Shown here one piece after another: positions 30,492 through 39,395 of a stretch of 64,000 nucleotides of DNA; position 1 is the stretch's first letter, and each line of letters begins with the position of its first letter. The stretch is taken from NCBI RefSeq assembly GCF_000503215.1, contig NZ_KI628539.1, positions 682,001-746,000 on the forward strand, in the 5' to 3' direction. Below the pieces are notes generated by a model. The model worked only from the letters and a program-made list of their open reading frames with translations. It did not search any database and was not told the DNA's origin. The translations under genes were made by a program, and so were the position numbers. Origin of the DNA: Pseudomonas canadensis (lineage in GTDB: Bacteria > Pseudomonadota > Gammaproteobacteria > Pseudomonadales > Pseudomonadaceae).

Positions 30492-31202
30492 TTAATGACT
30501 CGGCCCGAGGAAGGCCAGCCAACGACGCTCCGCCAAGCGGAACAGACCGACCAGGGCAAAGGTCACGGTCAGGTAGATCAGCGCAGCGATACCGAATGAT
30601 TGAAAGGTCATGAAAGTGGCCGAGTTGGCATCCCGCGCCACTTTGAGGATGTCGGGGATCGTCGCGGTGAAGGCCACCGTGGTCGAGTGCAGCATCAGGA
30701 TCACTTCATTGCTGTAGTAGGGCAGCGAACGACGCAACGCCGACGGCATGATCACATAGGCGTACAACTTCCAGCCGCTCAAGCCGTAGGCCTTGGCCGC
30801 TTCGACTTCGCCATGGGCCATGCTGCGGATCGCCCCGGCGAAAATCTCCGTGGTGTACGCGCAGGTGTTGAGGGCGAAGGCCAGGATGGTGCAGTTCATC
30901 GCGTCGCGAAAGAACGCATCCAGCAACGGTTGTTCGCGCACGGCGGCGAGGCTGTAGATGCCGGTGTAGCAGATCAGCAGCTGGATATAGAGCGGCGTGC
31001 CCCGGAACAGGTACGTGTAGAACTGCACCGGCCAACGCACCAGGCGCTTGCGCGACACACGGGCGATGGACAACGGGATCGACACCAGAAAGCCGATGAC
31101 CAGCGCGGCAGTGAGCAGCCACATCGTCATGGCCAGGCCGGTGATGTGCTGGCCGTCGCTATAAAGGAAGGGGCGCCAGTATTCCTGCAAGAGTTCGATC
31201 AT
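30492..31202 (-). CDS. Polar amino-acid ABC transporter permease (HisM type)
   Basis: 236 aa inner-membrane protein with about five helices (for example MTMWLLTAALVIGFLVSIPL). The EAA coupling loop HGEVEAAKAYGLSGWKLYAYVIMP contacts the ATPase. Its start overlaps the upstream permease stop by 4 nt, so the two form a heterodimeric channel from one transcript. Confidence 0.93.
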   Translation of the reverse strand: MIELLQEYWRPFLYSDGQHITGLAMTMWLLTAALVIGFLVSIPLSIARVSRKRLVRWPVQFYTYLFRGTPLYIQLLICYTGIYSLAAVREQPLLDAFFRDAMNCTILAFALNTCAYTTEIFAGAIRSMAHGEVEAAKAYGLSGWKLYAYVIMPSALRRSLPYYSNEVILMLHSTTVAFTATIPDILKVARDANSATFMTFQSFGIAALIYLTVTFALVGLFRLAERRWLAFLGPSH

Positions 31203-31927
31203 CGCACGGCCTCCCGGGCACCCGCGGAGTAGCGACGTTCAAGGCGGCGCAGGACGAAGTTGGACGCGCTGGTGATCAACAGGTAGATCAACGCCGCGAG
31301 GACCAAAAAGTAGAACAACTGATAGGTGCTCTTGCCGGCATCCTGGGCAGCCTTGACCAGGTCGGCCAGGCCGATGATCGACACCAGGGCCGTGGCCTTG
31401 AGCATCACCATCCAGTTATTGCCGATTCCCGGCAGGGCAAAGCGCATCATCTGCGGGAAGGTCACGTAGCGAAACCGCTGGCCGCGCTTGAGGCCATAGG
31501 CCGTGGCGGCTTCCAGTTGGCCACGGGGCACCGCGAGGATCGCGCCGCGAAAGGTCTCGGTGAAGTACGCACCGTAGATAAAACCGAGGGTGATCACCCC
31601 GGCGCTGAAGGGGTCGATCTCGATGTATTCCCACTCCATGAAGTCGGTCAAGCCGGTCAGCCAGGTTTGCAGGCTGTAGAAAATCAACAGCATCAGCACC
31701 AGGTCGGGCACGCCGCGAATCAACGTGGTGTAGAGCTGGGCGGGAATACGCAGGAAGGGCAGGCTGGAGAGTTTGGCGCTGGCGCCGAGCAGGCCCAGCA
31801 ACACGCTGACGGCCAGGGACAGCACCGACAACTTGATAGTCATCCAGGTGCCTTGCAGCAACAGCGGGCCGAAACCCTTCAAGCTGAGCGTGCTCAACCC
31901 GAGGGTTTGCAACAATTCTTCGAACAT
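31199..31927 (-). CDS. Polar amino-acid ABC transporter permease (HisQ type)
   Basis: 242 aa, several membrane helices (LLLQGTWMTIKLSVLSLAVSVLLG). EAA loop RGQLEAATAYGLKRGQRFRYVTFPQ. It pairs with the downstream permease (4-nt overlap). A terminator lies between it and the binding-protein gene upstream. Confidence 0.93.
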   Translation of the reverse strand: MFEELLQTLGLSTLSLKGFGPLLLQGTWMTIKLSVLSLAVSVLLGLLGASAKLSSLPFLRIPAQLYTTLIRGVPDLVLMLLIFYSLQTWLTGLTDFMEWEYIEIDPFSAGVITLGFIYGAYFTETFRGAILAVPRGQLEAATAYGLKRGQRFRYVTFPQMMRFALPGIGNNWMVMLKATALVSIIGLADLVKAAQDAGKSTYQLFYFLVLAALIYLLITSASNFVLRRLERRYSAGAREAVR

Positions 31928-31946
31928 AAATCAGGACCTATGGCGA

Positions 31947-31976
31947 TAAAAAAGCGCCCCTCCGGGGAAGGGCGCT
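31947..31976 (-). terminator. Terminator/attenuator between binding protein and permease genes
   Basis: On the - strand AGCGCCC pairs with GGGCGCT and is followed by six T. It follows the binding-protein stop and precedes the permease, an arrangement that lets the binding protein be made in excess. Confidence 0.75.
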
Positions 31977-31983
31977 CCAGGCA

Positions 31984-32763
31984 TTATTTGCCGCTGTACA
32001 GGTTCAGATCGCCAAAGTGTTTCTTCTGGATGGTGGCGTAGGTGCCATCATCGTGTAACGCTTTGATACCTTTATCCAAAAGCGCCTTCAGCTCAGTGTT
32101 ACCTTTTTTGATACCGATGGCGGTTTTCGACGGCAGCAACGGGTCGTCGATGGCCGCGCTGACTTCGTAACCGGCGCCTGCCGGCGACTTCAGGAAGCCC
32201 AGTTCGGCTTGCAGCATGTCCTGCACGGATGCGTCGAGACGCCCGGAGGTCAGGTCGGCATACACCTGGTCCTGGTTGGCGTAGGCCTTGGTGGTCACAC
32301 CGGCTTTATCCAATACGGCCTTGGCATAGGCTTCCTGGATGGTGCCTTGCTCGTAGCCCACGGACTTGCCCTTGAGGGACTCAGGTGTCGAGTAGCCTGC
32401 GCCTTTCTTGAATACCAGCGAGGTAGGGCCGGAGAACAGTTCACTGGAGAAGTCGATGGCCTTTTCACGCACCGGGGTCACGGTCATGGACGAAATCACG
32501 CCGTCGAACTTGTTGGCCTTGAGGCCTGGAATCATGCCGTCGAAGTCACTTTCAACCCACTTGCACTTCACTTTCAGCTCGGCGCAGATCGCATTGCCCA
32601 GGTCGATATCGAAGCCCACCAGGCTGCCGTCGGCGGCCTTGGATTCGAACGGCGCGTAGGACGGATCGACACCAAAACGCAGTTCCTTGTATTCCTTGGC
32701 CAGCGCGGAACCGGCGGCCATGCACAGGGCCAGTGCAGAAAGGGTCAGCAATGCTTTTTTCAT
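31984..32763 (-). CDS. Polar amino-acid ABC transporter substrate-binding protein (HisJ/AotJ type)
   Basis: 259 aa from the ATG at 32763: Sec signal peptide MKKALLTLSALALCMAAGSALA, then mature sequence with FGVDPSYAPFESKAADGSLVGFDIDLGNAIC, the lysine/arginine/ornithine/histidine family signature (solute-binding family 3). Expected to be periplasmic and abundant. The substrate is likely a basic amino acid; which one cannot be decided from sequence. Confidence 0.94.
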   Translation of the reverse strand: MKKALLTLSALALCMAAGSALAKEYKELRFGVDPSYAPFESKAADGSLVGFDIDLGNAICAELKVKCKWVESDFDGMIPGLKANKFDGVISSMTVTPVREKAIDFSSELFSGPTSLVFKKGAGYSTPESLKGKSVGYEQGTIQEAYAKAVLDKAGVTTKAYANQDQVYADLTSGRLDASVQDMLQAELGFLKSPAGAGYEVSAAIDDPLLPSKTAIGIKKGNTELKALLDKGIKALHDDGTYATIQKKHFGDLNLYSGK

Positions 32764-32859
32764 TATGTAATCCCTGGAAACCAAGATAAGCGCTTGTGGC
32801 GCATTTAGGACTGTTACTGAACGGTGTCAGACGGATCACAAGTAGCAATTTCTGCACCA

Positions 32860-32883
32860 TAGTTCCGAATGTAGTTCCGAATG
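32860..32883. promoter_or_regulatory. Tandem 12-nt direct repeat upstream of the amino-acid ABC operon
   Basis: TAGTTCCGAATG occurs twice head-to-tail with no spacer, about 100 nt before the binding-protein start. It could be an operator for a dimeric regulator or a chance duplication. Confidence 0.35.
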
Positions 32884-32986
32884 GTCGTTTTAAAAGGTGG
32901 GACAAGGGAGAGCTGAGTGTAGGAGATGCCCGAAAATGGGCGCGCAAAAAACAGTGCACCAATTTGGTTCTGGCGCAGATCAATAA

Positions 32987-33075
32987 TGTGGGAGCTGGCT
33001 TGCCTGCGATGGCGGTGGATCAGAGAATTCATTTTTCACTGACACGCCGCCATCGCAGGCAAGCCAGCTCCCACA
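32987..33075. repeat. Paired REP element (TGTGGGAGCTGGC type)
   Basis: Arms beginning TGTGGGAGCTGGCTTGCCTG face each other around a spacer of about 30 nt. It marks the junction between the ABC operon promoter region and the ligase gene's 3' end. The 339-nt gap 32764-33102 otherwise holds only the tandem repeat. Confidence 0.88.
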
Positions 33076-33102
33076 AGGATTTGTGCCATTTTTAAGCAGG
33101 AA

Positions 33103-34737
33103 TCAGGTCAGGAGGTCTTGCAGGGTGGCAAGGTTGTCAGCGTCTTCCACGGTTTTATCCTGCCGCCACCGCAACATCCGTGGAAACCGCACCGCAATCC
33201 CACTCTTGTGTCGCTTGGACAGGGCAATGCCTTCGAACCCCAGTTCAAACACCATGCTCGGGGTCACGCTGCTGACCGGGCCGAACTTTTCCACGGTGGT
33301 CTTGCGCACGATGGCGTCGACCTTGCGCATTTCTTCGTCGGTCAGGCCGGAGTAGGCCTTGGCAAAGGGCACCAGCGTGCGTTCGCTGCCGGCCGGGCCA
33401 TCCCATACGGCGAAGGTGTAGTCGCTGTACAGGCTCGCGCGCCGGCCGTGGCCGCGTTGGGCGTAAATCAACACCGCGTCGACGCTGAACGGGTCGACCT
33501 TCCACTTCCACCACACGCCCATGTCCTTGGTGCGGCCGACGCCGTACAGGCCATCACGTGCCTTGAGCATCATGCCTTCTACGCCGAGGCTGCGGGAGGC
33601 TTCGCGTTGTTCGGCCAGGTCTTCCCAGGTCGCGCCGGTCAACAGGGGAGATGCCAGTAATACCGGCTGGTTGCACTGGGCAATTACCTGCTCAAGTTGC
33701 GTGCGACGCTCAGCCTGGGTGTGGTTGCGCCAATCGTCGCCCTGATGTTCCAGCAGGTCGTAGGCCAGCACCGCAACCGGGGCGTCCTCCAGCACTTTTT
33801 TGCTCAGGGTCTTGCGCCCAATCCGTTGTTGGAGCAGCGCGAACGGTTGCACCGCGTCTTTCCACACCACGATTTCGCCGTCGATCACCGTGCCGTCGGG
33901 CAAGCCGCTTACCAGGCTATGCAGTTCGGGGAAGCGCTCAGTCACCAATTCTTCGCCACGGGACCAGATCCACAGGCGGCCGTCACGCTTCACCAGTTGC
34001 GCGCGGATGCCATCCCACTTCCATTCCACTTGCCAGTCGGCGGGAGAGCCAAGCAAATCGTTGAATTGCTCCACGGGTTGCGCCAAACCATGGGCGAGAA
34101 AAAACGGATAAGGCTGCCCGCCGCGTTGCGCATGTTCGTCGGGCGATTCGGCGGCGATGAGCTTGAGATAACCCTGCGGCGTAGGACGGTTAGACAGATC
34201 GGTGTAGCCCACCAGCCGTTGCGCCACGCGCTTGCTGTCCAGATCGGCCATTGCGGCGAGGGCGCGGGTGACCAGTAGCTTGGACACGCCCACACGGAAG
34301 CTGCCGGTGATCAACTTGATGCAGACCATCAGGCTGGGTTGATCCAGTTGCGCCCATAACGCAGGTAGACGCTCGGCCAATTCCAATGGCGGCAAGCCAC
34401 GCAGGGGTAGGAGTTTTTCCTCCAGCCACACCGCCAGGCCGTCCTCCGAGGTGTAGGTAGATTCCGGCAGCAGCAGGGAAATGGTTTCTGCCAGATCGCC
34501 CACTGATTGGTAGCTTTCTTCAAACAACCATGGCTCGATACCCGATGCTTCAGTGGCCATGTCCCGCAGCAGGCGCGTCGGCACCAGTTGCCGAGGGCGT
34601 CCGCCGGAAAGGAAATACACGGCCCAGGCCGCATCTTCCGGCGCAGCATCGCGGAAGTAGGCTTGCAGCGCGGCCAGCTTGGCGTTGCTGGAGGTGGTGG
34701 CGTCGAGGTTGGCGTACAGCTCGGCAAAGGCCTTCAT
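33103..34737 (-). CDS. ATP-dependent DNA ligase (repair-associated)
   Basis: 544 aa. N-terminal alpha-helical ligase domain, then the adenylation domain with motif I EWKWDGIR (AMP-accepting Lys240), motif III/IIIa VIDGEIV and AYDLLEHQG, motif IV GVEGMMLK, motif V WWKWK, and a C-terminal OB-fold. Separate from the NAD-dependent replicative ligase. It belongs to the ligase-exonuclease-helicase-PdeM damage-response set. Overlaps the exonuclease stop by 4 nt. Confidence 0.94.
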   Translation of the reverse strand: MKAFAELYANLDATTSSNAKLAALQAYFRDAAPEDAAWAVYFLSGGRPRQLVPTRLLRDMATEASGIEPWLFEESYQSVGDLAETISLLLPESTYTSEDGLAVWLEEKLLPLRGLPPLELAERLPALWAQLDQPSLMVCIKLITGSFRVGVSKLLVTRALAAMADLDSKRVAQRLVGYTDLSNRPTPQGYLKLIAAESPDEHAQRGGQPYPFFLAHGLAQPVEQFNDLLGSPADWQVEWKWDGIRAQLVKRDGRLWIWSRGEELVTERFPELHSLVSGLPDGTVIDGEIVVWKDAVQPFALLQQRIGRKTLSKKVLEDAPVAVLAYDLLEHQGDDWRNHTQAERRTQLEQVIAQCNQPVLLASPLLTGATWEDLAEQREASRSLGVEGMMLKARDGLYGVGRTKDMGVWWKWKVDPFSVDAVLIYAQRGHGRRASLYSDYTFAVWDGPAGSERTLVPFAKAYSGLTDEEMRKVDAIVRKTTVEKFGPVSSVTPSMVFELGFEGIALSKRHKSGIAVRFPRMLRWRQDKTVEDADNLATLQDLLT

Positions 34738-35738
34738 GCGCTGGCCTCTTCTTCGTCGTCACCGTATTCAGTGGTGAAGCCCTGGGCATCCAGGCCTTTT
34801 TCCCGCAGATGGCGTACCAATACTCCGACAGACCCGTGGGTAACCATCACCCGCTCGGCGCCGGTTTGCTCGATGGCCCACAACAGGCCGGGCCAATCGG
34901 CGTGGTCCGATAGCACAAAACCTCGGTCCACGCCGCGCCTGCGTCGGGTGCCGCGCAGGCGCATCCAGCCGCTGGCGAAGGCGTCGCTGTAGTCGCCGAA
35001 GCGCTTGATCCAACTGCTGCCGCCGGCCGAGGGTGGGGCGATGATCAAGGCCTGGCGCAGCAGTGGGTCGGTTTTCTTGAAGTCACCGGCGTAGAGGGTT
35101 TCAGGAATATAGATGCCGGCCTCACGGTACACCCGGTTCAACGGCTCGACCGCGCCATGGCTGAGGATCGGGCCGATGCTGGCGTCGATGCCATGCAGGA
35201 TGCGCTGGGCCTTGCCGAAGGAATAACAGAACAACACGCTGGCTTTGCCGGCGGCGATATTCGCCTGCCACCAATCGTTGATCCCGGCGAAGATCTGCGC
35301 CTGGGGCTGCCAGCGGTAGATCGGCAGGCCGAAGGTCGACTCGGTGATAAAGGTGTGGCAGCGCACCGGTTCGAAGGGGGCGCAGGTGCCGTCGGGCTCG
35401 ACTTTGTAGTCACCGGACGCGACCCAGACTTCGCCCCGGTATTCCAGGCGCACCTGGGCCGAACCCAAGACATGCCCGGCAGGGTGAAAACTCAAGGTGA
35501 CGCCGTGGTGGACCAGTGGCTCGCCGTAGGCCAGGGTCTGCAGGTTGATGTCCTGGCCCAGGCGTGAACGCAGGATGCCTTCGCCGGGGGCTGCCGCCAG
35601 GTAGTGCTGGTTGCCGGTGCGCGCGTGGTCGCCATGGGCGTGGGTGATGACCGAGCGCTCCACCGGGCGCCAGGGGTCGATGTAGAAATCTCCGGCGGGG
35701 CAGTAGAGGCCTTCGGGGCGGGCGATGACAAGGTCCAT
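34734..35738 (-). CDS. Ligase-associated DNA damage response exonuclease (MBL fold)
   Basis: 334 aa metallo-beta-lactamase/beta-CASP-type nuclease related to SNM1. Metal motif THAHGDHAR (HxHxDH at 33-38), further ligands in HPAGHVLGSAQV and the C-terminal VLSDHADWPGLL. It is the first gene of the exonuclease-ligase pair. A family in which this gene sits next to an ATP-dependent ligase is well defined. Confidence 0.92.
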   Translation of the reverse strand: MDLVIARPEGLYCPAGDFYIDPWRPVERSVITHAHGDHARTGNQHYLAAAPGEGILRSRLGQDINLQTLAYGEPLVHHGVTLSFHPAGHVLGSAQVRLEYRGEVWVASGDYKVEPDGTCAPFEPVRCHTFITESTFGLPIYRWQPQAQIFAGINDWWQANIAAGKASVLFCYSFGKAQRILHGIDASIGPILSHGAVEPLNRVYREAGIYIPETLYAGDFKKTDPLLRQALIIAPPSAGGSSWIKRFGDYSDAFASGWMRLRGTRRRRGVDRGFVLSDHADWPGLLWAIEQTGAERVMVTHGSVGVLVRHLREKGLDAQGFTTEYGDDEEEASA

Positions 35739-35806
35739 GGGCGTGCCGGGGGCGATGGGCTTATCAGGTAGGAGGCGGGCGGGCGATGAGAAGTTCGATT
35801 AACTAT

Positions 35807-35959
35807 TGTAGTGAGCGGGCTCGTTGTGGTGAGCGGGCTTGCCCCGCGCTGGGGCGCGAAGCGGCCCCAATCCAGTCAACGCATGCTTCCAGTCAGAAAC
35901 AGGTCGCCTGGTTTTAGGGCGGCTTCGCCACCCAGCGCGGGGCAAGCCCGCTCACCACA
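35807..35959. repeat. Paired REP element (GTGAGCGGGCTTGCCCCGCGC type) with an extra half copy
   Basis: Main arms start TGTGGTGAGCGGGCTTGCC (from 35825) and close at 35959. A shorter copy, GTAGTGAGCGGGCTCG, lies immediately upstream. It occupies most of the 248-nt gap between the exonuclease start and the acylase stop. Confidence 0.88.
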
Positions 35960-35986
35960 GTAAAAGCCCGCCCCACACTTGCCGGA

Positions 35987-38428
35987 TTATTTGCCCGGCG
36001 TCAGGGTCAACCGAGCCTTTCCATACACCTTTTCGAAGTTCTGCGGTTGCATCGGGAAGCTAAGGTATTGCGCCTTGAGCGACGGGTCGATGCCGTTGGC
36101 ATAGTTCGGGCTGGCCGGGTTGCCGGACTGCCCGATGCCGCCCTGGCCCATCATCGGTTCCACCTGGCCAAAGTCGACGATCATGCGCAGCGCCGGTACC
36201 TGGGTGGTGGTGAAGTCCTGGCCCCAGCTGTACGGCGCCGGGTTCAAGGTGTTGTGGTCGCCACCGGACGCCAGTGGGCCGCGAATCACCTGGCCATTCG
36301 TGTTTTTCCAAGTGGTGGTGTGCAGTTTGCCCCACTGCCAGGCCTTGTGATCGGCTCCTAATTGGCTATCACCGGCAGTGATCGCGGCGGCCAGGCTGCG
36401 GGCGAGGATCGCCGGTTTGTCTTCTTTCTGCGGGGTGCGCACGTCATCCCAGAATGGGCTGTCTTCGCGACCCAGCAAGTGGTCGGCCTGGGCGGCGTAG
36501 GACAGGTTGGCATTGCTGACAAACGCCTTCCAGCTGGCACTGTTTTCCGGGCCGAGTTCGTCGAGGAAGATCTGTTTGGTGCTTTCCTGCAGGAACAGTT
36601 CATAGATCGCCGCGTCGGCGGAGGTGGATACCAAGCGGCCATCAAAGGCCATCAGGCGGCCCAGTGCTTCACGTGCCTTGACCTGTTCGGCCGCCGGCAG
36701 CGCGTCAATCGCCTGTTTCAGCGGCTGGGCCATGCCCGGTGCCTGGAACAGGGTCTTGAGCTTGGCGGCGAAGGTCGTCGTCTGGTCGTACTGCATGGCG
36801 ATCATGCTGCGGCTGTCATGCTTGCCGGCATTGGCCAGTTGCGCCAGGCGCTCGCTGCGCTCCGGGGCATCCCAGGAGTTGGACAGTTGCATGCCATAAC
36901 CGCGCGGCGCGGTGCGCTGGTTGGCGGTGCCGATCCAGCCTTGAGCCGGGTCCTGGTCATACGGGTGCAGCATCGCATCGGCGTAACCGTCCCAGTCAAA
37001 ACGCGTGTCCCAGCCCGGCGACGGCAGCAGGCCCTCACCTTCACGGCGGTTGGGGAAGCGCCCGGTGACTTGCCAGCCAATATTGCTGGCGTCGGCGAAG
37101 ATCATGTTCAGCGCAATGGCGCGAATCTCGCGGGTTGCGTCCGAGGCCTTGCCCGCGTTTTGGGCGCGGGACAGGTCGAAGAACGCGTCCAGGCTCTTGT
37201 CGTCCTTGAAGTCGGCGGTTTGCAGCGCCAAACCCAGGCCCGTGGTCAGCGCCTGGCTGCTGTTAAGCAGGGCGCCGTGACGGGTTTCGTACACCACTTC
37301 GCGAATCGAGCGTTGGCCTTTGACGAAGAAGGTTTCGTTTCGCACACCGGCGGGTAGCCATTTGCCGTTGTTCTCGTAGTACAACGCGCTGCCCTGGCGT
37401 TTGACCTTTTCCAGGAACAAGTCCTGTGTGTCGCCCTTGACCGTGCTCATGCTCCACGCGACCTTGCCGTTAAAACCGGACAACAGCATCGGCAAGCCAG
37501 CAATCGAGGCGCCCACGGCCTGGTATTTCGGCGCACGGATCTGCACGTAGCTCCACGGCGACGGCGCTTGCGGCTGGGCGGCGAGGTCGCCTGCCAACAG
37601 GCTCTTACCGCTGCGGCTGCGTTGCGGGCCGATGGCCCAGTTGCTCGAGGTAGTGACTGCCAGTGAATTGAGACTGCTCAGTTGTTGGCTGACCGTATCC
37701 AGGCCGGCGAGACCGGTGATCTGGCCCAGGTTCACGCCCTTGAGTTTCTCGGCCTCGGCCAGCGGGATCGCTTCATCCGGTGCGCTGGGCGTGAGCCAGG
37801 CGAGTTTGTCGACGCCGACTTTCTGCGCCAGCACCAGCGACGAAATTTCTTCCTGCAGGTTGGCCGATTCGCTGAAATTCAGCAGGCAGAACAGCAGTGC
37901 CGAGTCTTCCGGCTTCCAGTATTCGGGCGTGTAGCCGGTCTGTGCCAGGTCCGGCGGCAGCTTGTCGCGGTAGCGGAACAGGTAGGCGTTGACGCCACGC
38001 GCATACACTTCGAAGAAGCGCTTGAGGCGCGGGCTTGACGCGTTATACAGCTCGCCGGCGCTTTTTTTCAGGTTGACCGCACGCATGAAGCGGTCGACAT
38101 CCAGCACCTCCGGCCCGGACATTTCCGCCAGGCGGCCCTGGGCCAGCAGGCGCAGGGTGACCATCTGCGTGATGCGGTCACTGGCGTGCACATAACCGAG
38201 GCTGAACAGCGCGTCATGGAAAGTGTTGCTTTCGATCAGCGGCATGCCTTGGGCATTGCGGCGCACGGACACATTCTGTGCCAGGCCTTTGATCGGCTGC
38301 ACGCCGGCGACCGGGGGCAGGGTGTCCTGGGTGCTCTGGAGCTGGCAACCGGCCAGGCTTAACGCACTGGCCACTGCCGCGGCAACGCCGAACCGGGGAA
38401 GAAAATGTGAGAGGGCTGGCGAGGCCAT
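35987..38428 (-). CDS. quiP: Penicillin acylase-family protein, QuiP-like N-acylhomoserine lactone acylase
   Basis: 813 aa Ntn-hydrolase precursor that would self-cleave into two subunits. The nucleophile Ser261 is inferred from the S-x-x-W spacing in TTSSNWAIG; downstream GDLAAQPQAPSPWSYVQI and the AGDHNTLNPAP region match the family. The N-terminus has a signal sequence ending LSLAGC with Cys28 as lipobox, so it may be a lipoprotein. QuiP-type enzymes degrade long-chain acyl-homoserine lactones; whether this one does is inference. In P. putida KT2440 I recall the same acylase next to the exonuclease-ligase genes. Confidence 0.85.
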   Translation of the reverse strand: MASPALSHFLPRFGVAAAVASALSLAGCQLQSTQDTLPPVAGVQPIKGLAQNVSVRRNAQGMPLIESNTFHDALFSLGYVHASDRITQMVTLRLLAQGRLAEMSGPEVLDVDRFMRAVNLKKSAGELYNASSPRLKRFFEVYARGVNAYLFRYRDKLPPDLAQTGYTPEYWKPEDSALLFCLLNFSESANLQEEISSLVLAQKVGVDKLAWLTPSAPDEAIPLAEAEKLKGVNLGQITGLAGLDTVSQQLSSLNSLAVTTSSNWAIGPQRSRSGKSLLAGDLAAQPQAPSPWSYVQIRAPKYQAVGASIAGLPMLLSGFNGKVAWSMSTVKGDTQDLFLEKVKRQGSALYYENNGKWLPAGVRNETFFVKGQRSIREVVYETRHGALLNSSQALTTGLGLALQTADFKDDKSLDAFFDLSRAQNAGKASDATREIRAIALNMIFADASNIGWQVTGRFPNRREGEGLLPSPGWDTRFDWDGYADAMLHPYDQDPAQGWIGTANQRTAPRGYGMQLSNSWDAPERSERLAQLANAGKHDSRSMIAMQYDQTTTFAAKLKTLFQAPGMAQPLKQAIDALPAAEQVKAREALGRLMAFDGRLVSTSADAAIYELFLQESTKQIFLDELGPENSASWKAFVSNANLSYAAQADHLLGREDSPFWDDVRTPQKEDKPAILARSLAAAITAGDSQLGADHKAWQWGKLHTTTWKNTNGQVIRGPLASGGDHNTLNPAPYSWGQDFTTTQVPALRMIVDFGQVEPMMGQGGIGQSGNPASPNYANGIDPSLKAQYLSFPMQPQNFEKVYGKARLTLTPGK

Positions 38429-38544
38429 GGCAAAGCTCCTGCGGGGGTAGCGTCAGTAAAGGCGCTACGTTAGTGAGCGCGGCGAAACGACGCAAGCGGG
38501 AGTCGATGCTTATTTATCGATTGATTTGTAGAACGCGTAATAAC

Positions 38545-38634
38545 TGTAGGAACCGGCTTGCCGGCGATGAAGCCGTCAGCCTCAGCGAAGATGGCGACTG
38601 TTCAATCGCCATCGCCGGCAAGCCGGCTCCTACA
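38545..38634. repeat. Paired REP element (TGTAGGAACCGG type)
   Basis: Arms starting TGTAGGAACCGGCTTGCCGG face each other; the right arm has GGCTCC where the left has GGAACC, one mismatch. It sits in the 217-nt gap between the GST stop and the acylase start. Confidence 0.87.
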
Positions 38635-38645
38635 AAGGGCCAGGC

Positions 38646-39290
38646 TCAGGATTTGGGCGGGTTCACTTTCTGCACCAGCTCATACGCGCGCACTGTTGCC
38701 GGCCGCTCCTTGATGCTGTTGAACCAGCGATGCAGATGTGGGAAATCTTCCAGGCGTTGGCTCTGCCACTTGTGGGAGACGATCCACGGGTAGATCGCCA
38801 TATCGGCGATGCTGTAGGCCTCGCCCGCCACGAATGCACGATCTGCCAGACGACGGTCGAGCACGCCGTAAAGGCGGGCGGTTTCGTCCACATAACGCTT
38901 GATCGCGTAGGGGATCTTCTCCGGTGCGAACTGGCTGAAGTGATGATTCTGACCCGCCATCGGGCCCAGGCCGCCCATTTGCCAGAACAGCCATTGCAGC
39001 GCTTCCTGGCGACCATGCAGGTCTTTGGGAATGAACTGGCCGGTTTTTTCCGCGAGGTACAGCAGGATCGCGCCGGATTCGAACAGCGAAATCGGCGCGC
39101 CGCCGTCGGTCGGGGCCTGATCGACGATGGCCGGAATGCGGTTGTTGGGAGCGATCTTCAGGAAGTCAGGCTTGAACTGTTCGCCCTGGCCGATATTGAT
39201 CGGGTGCACCTTATAGGGCAGGCCGGCTTCTTCCAGGAACAGCGATACTTTGTGACCGTTGGGGGTAGTCCAGTAATACAGGTCGATCAT
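38646..39290 (-). CDS. Glutathione S-transferase, YfcG/Nu-class disulfide reductase type
   Basis: 214 aa from the ATG at 39290 (MIDLYYWTTPNGHKVSLFLEEAG). The thioredoxin-like domain with TPNGHK and LFESGAILLYLAEKTG, and the helical domain with WLFWQMGGLGPMAGQNHHF, match YfcG, which uses glutathione as a disulfide rather than the classic Tyr/Ser chemistry. The frame is open 90 nt further upstream, but that stretch does not match the family. It follows the iron-transport ATPase on the same strand after about 105 nt. Confidence 0.92.
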   Translation of the reverse strand: MIDLYYWTTPNGHKVSLFLEEAGLPYKVHPINIGQGEQFKPDFLKIAPNNRIPAIVDQAPTDGGAPISLFESGAILLYLAEKTGQFIPKDLHGRQEALQWLFWQMGGLGPMAGQNHHFSQFAPEKIPYAIKRYVDETARLYGVLDRRLADRAFVAGEAYSIADMAIYPWIVSHKWQSQRLEDFPHLHRWFNSIKERPATVRAYELVQKVNPPKS

Positions 39291-39395
39291 GAAGCTCTCC
39301 AAAAGTGGTGATGCTTGAGCGAATGCCTGTAGGTATAGGTAATGTTGGGTGTGCGAAAATTCAATGAAACATTTGCGCATACTCTTAGAAGCAAA

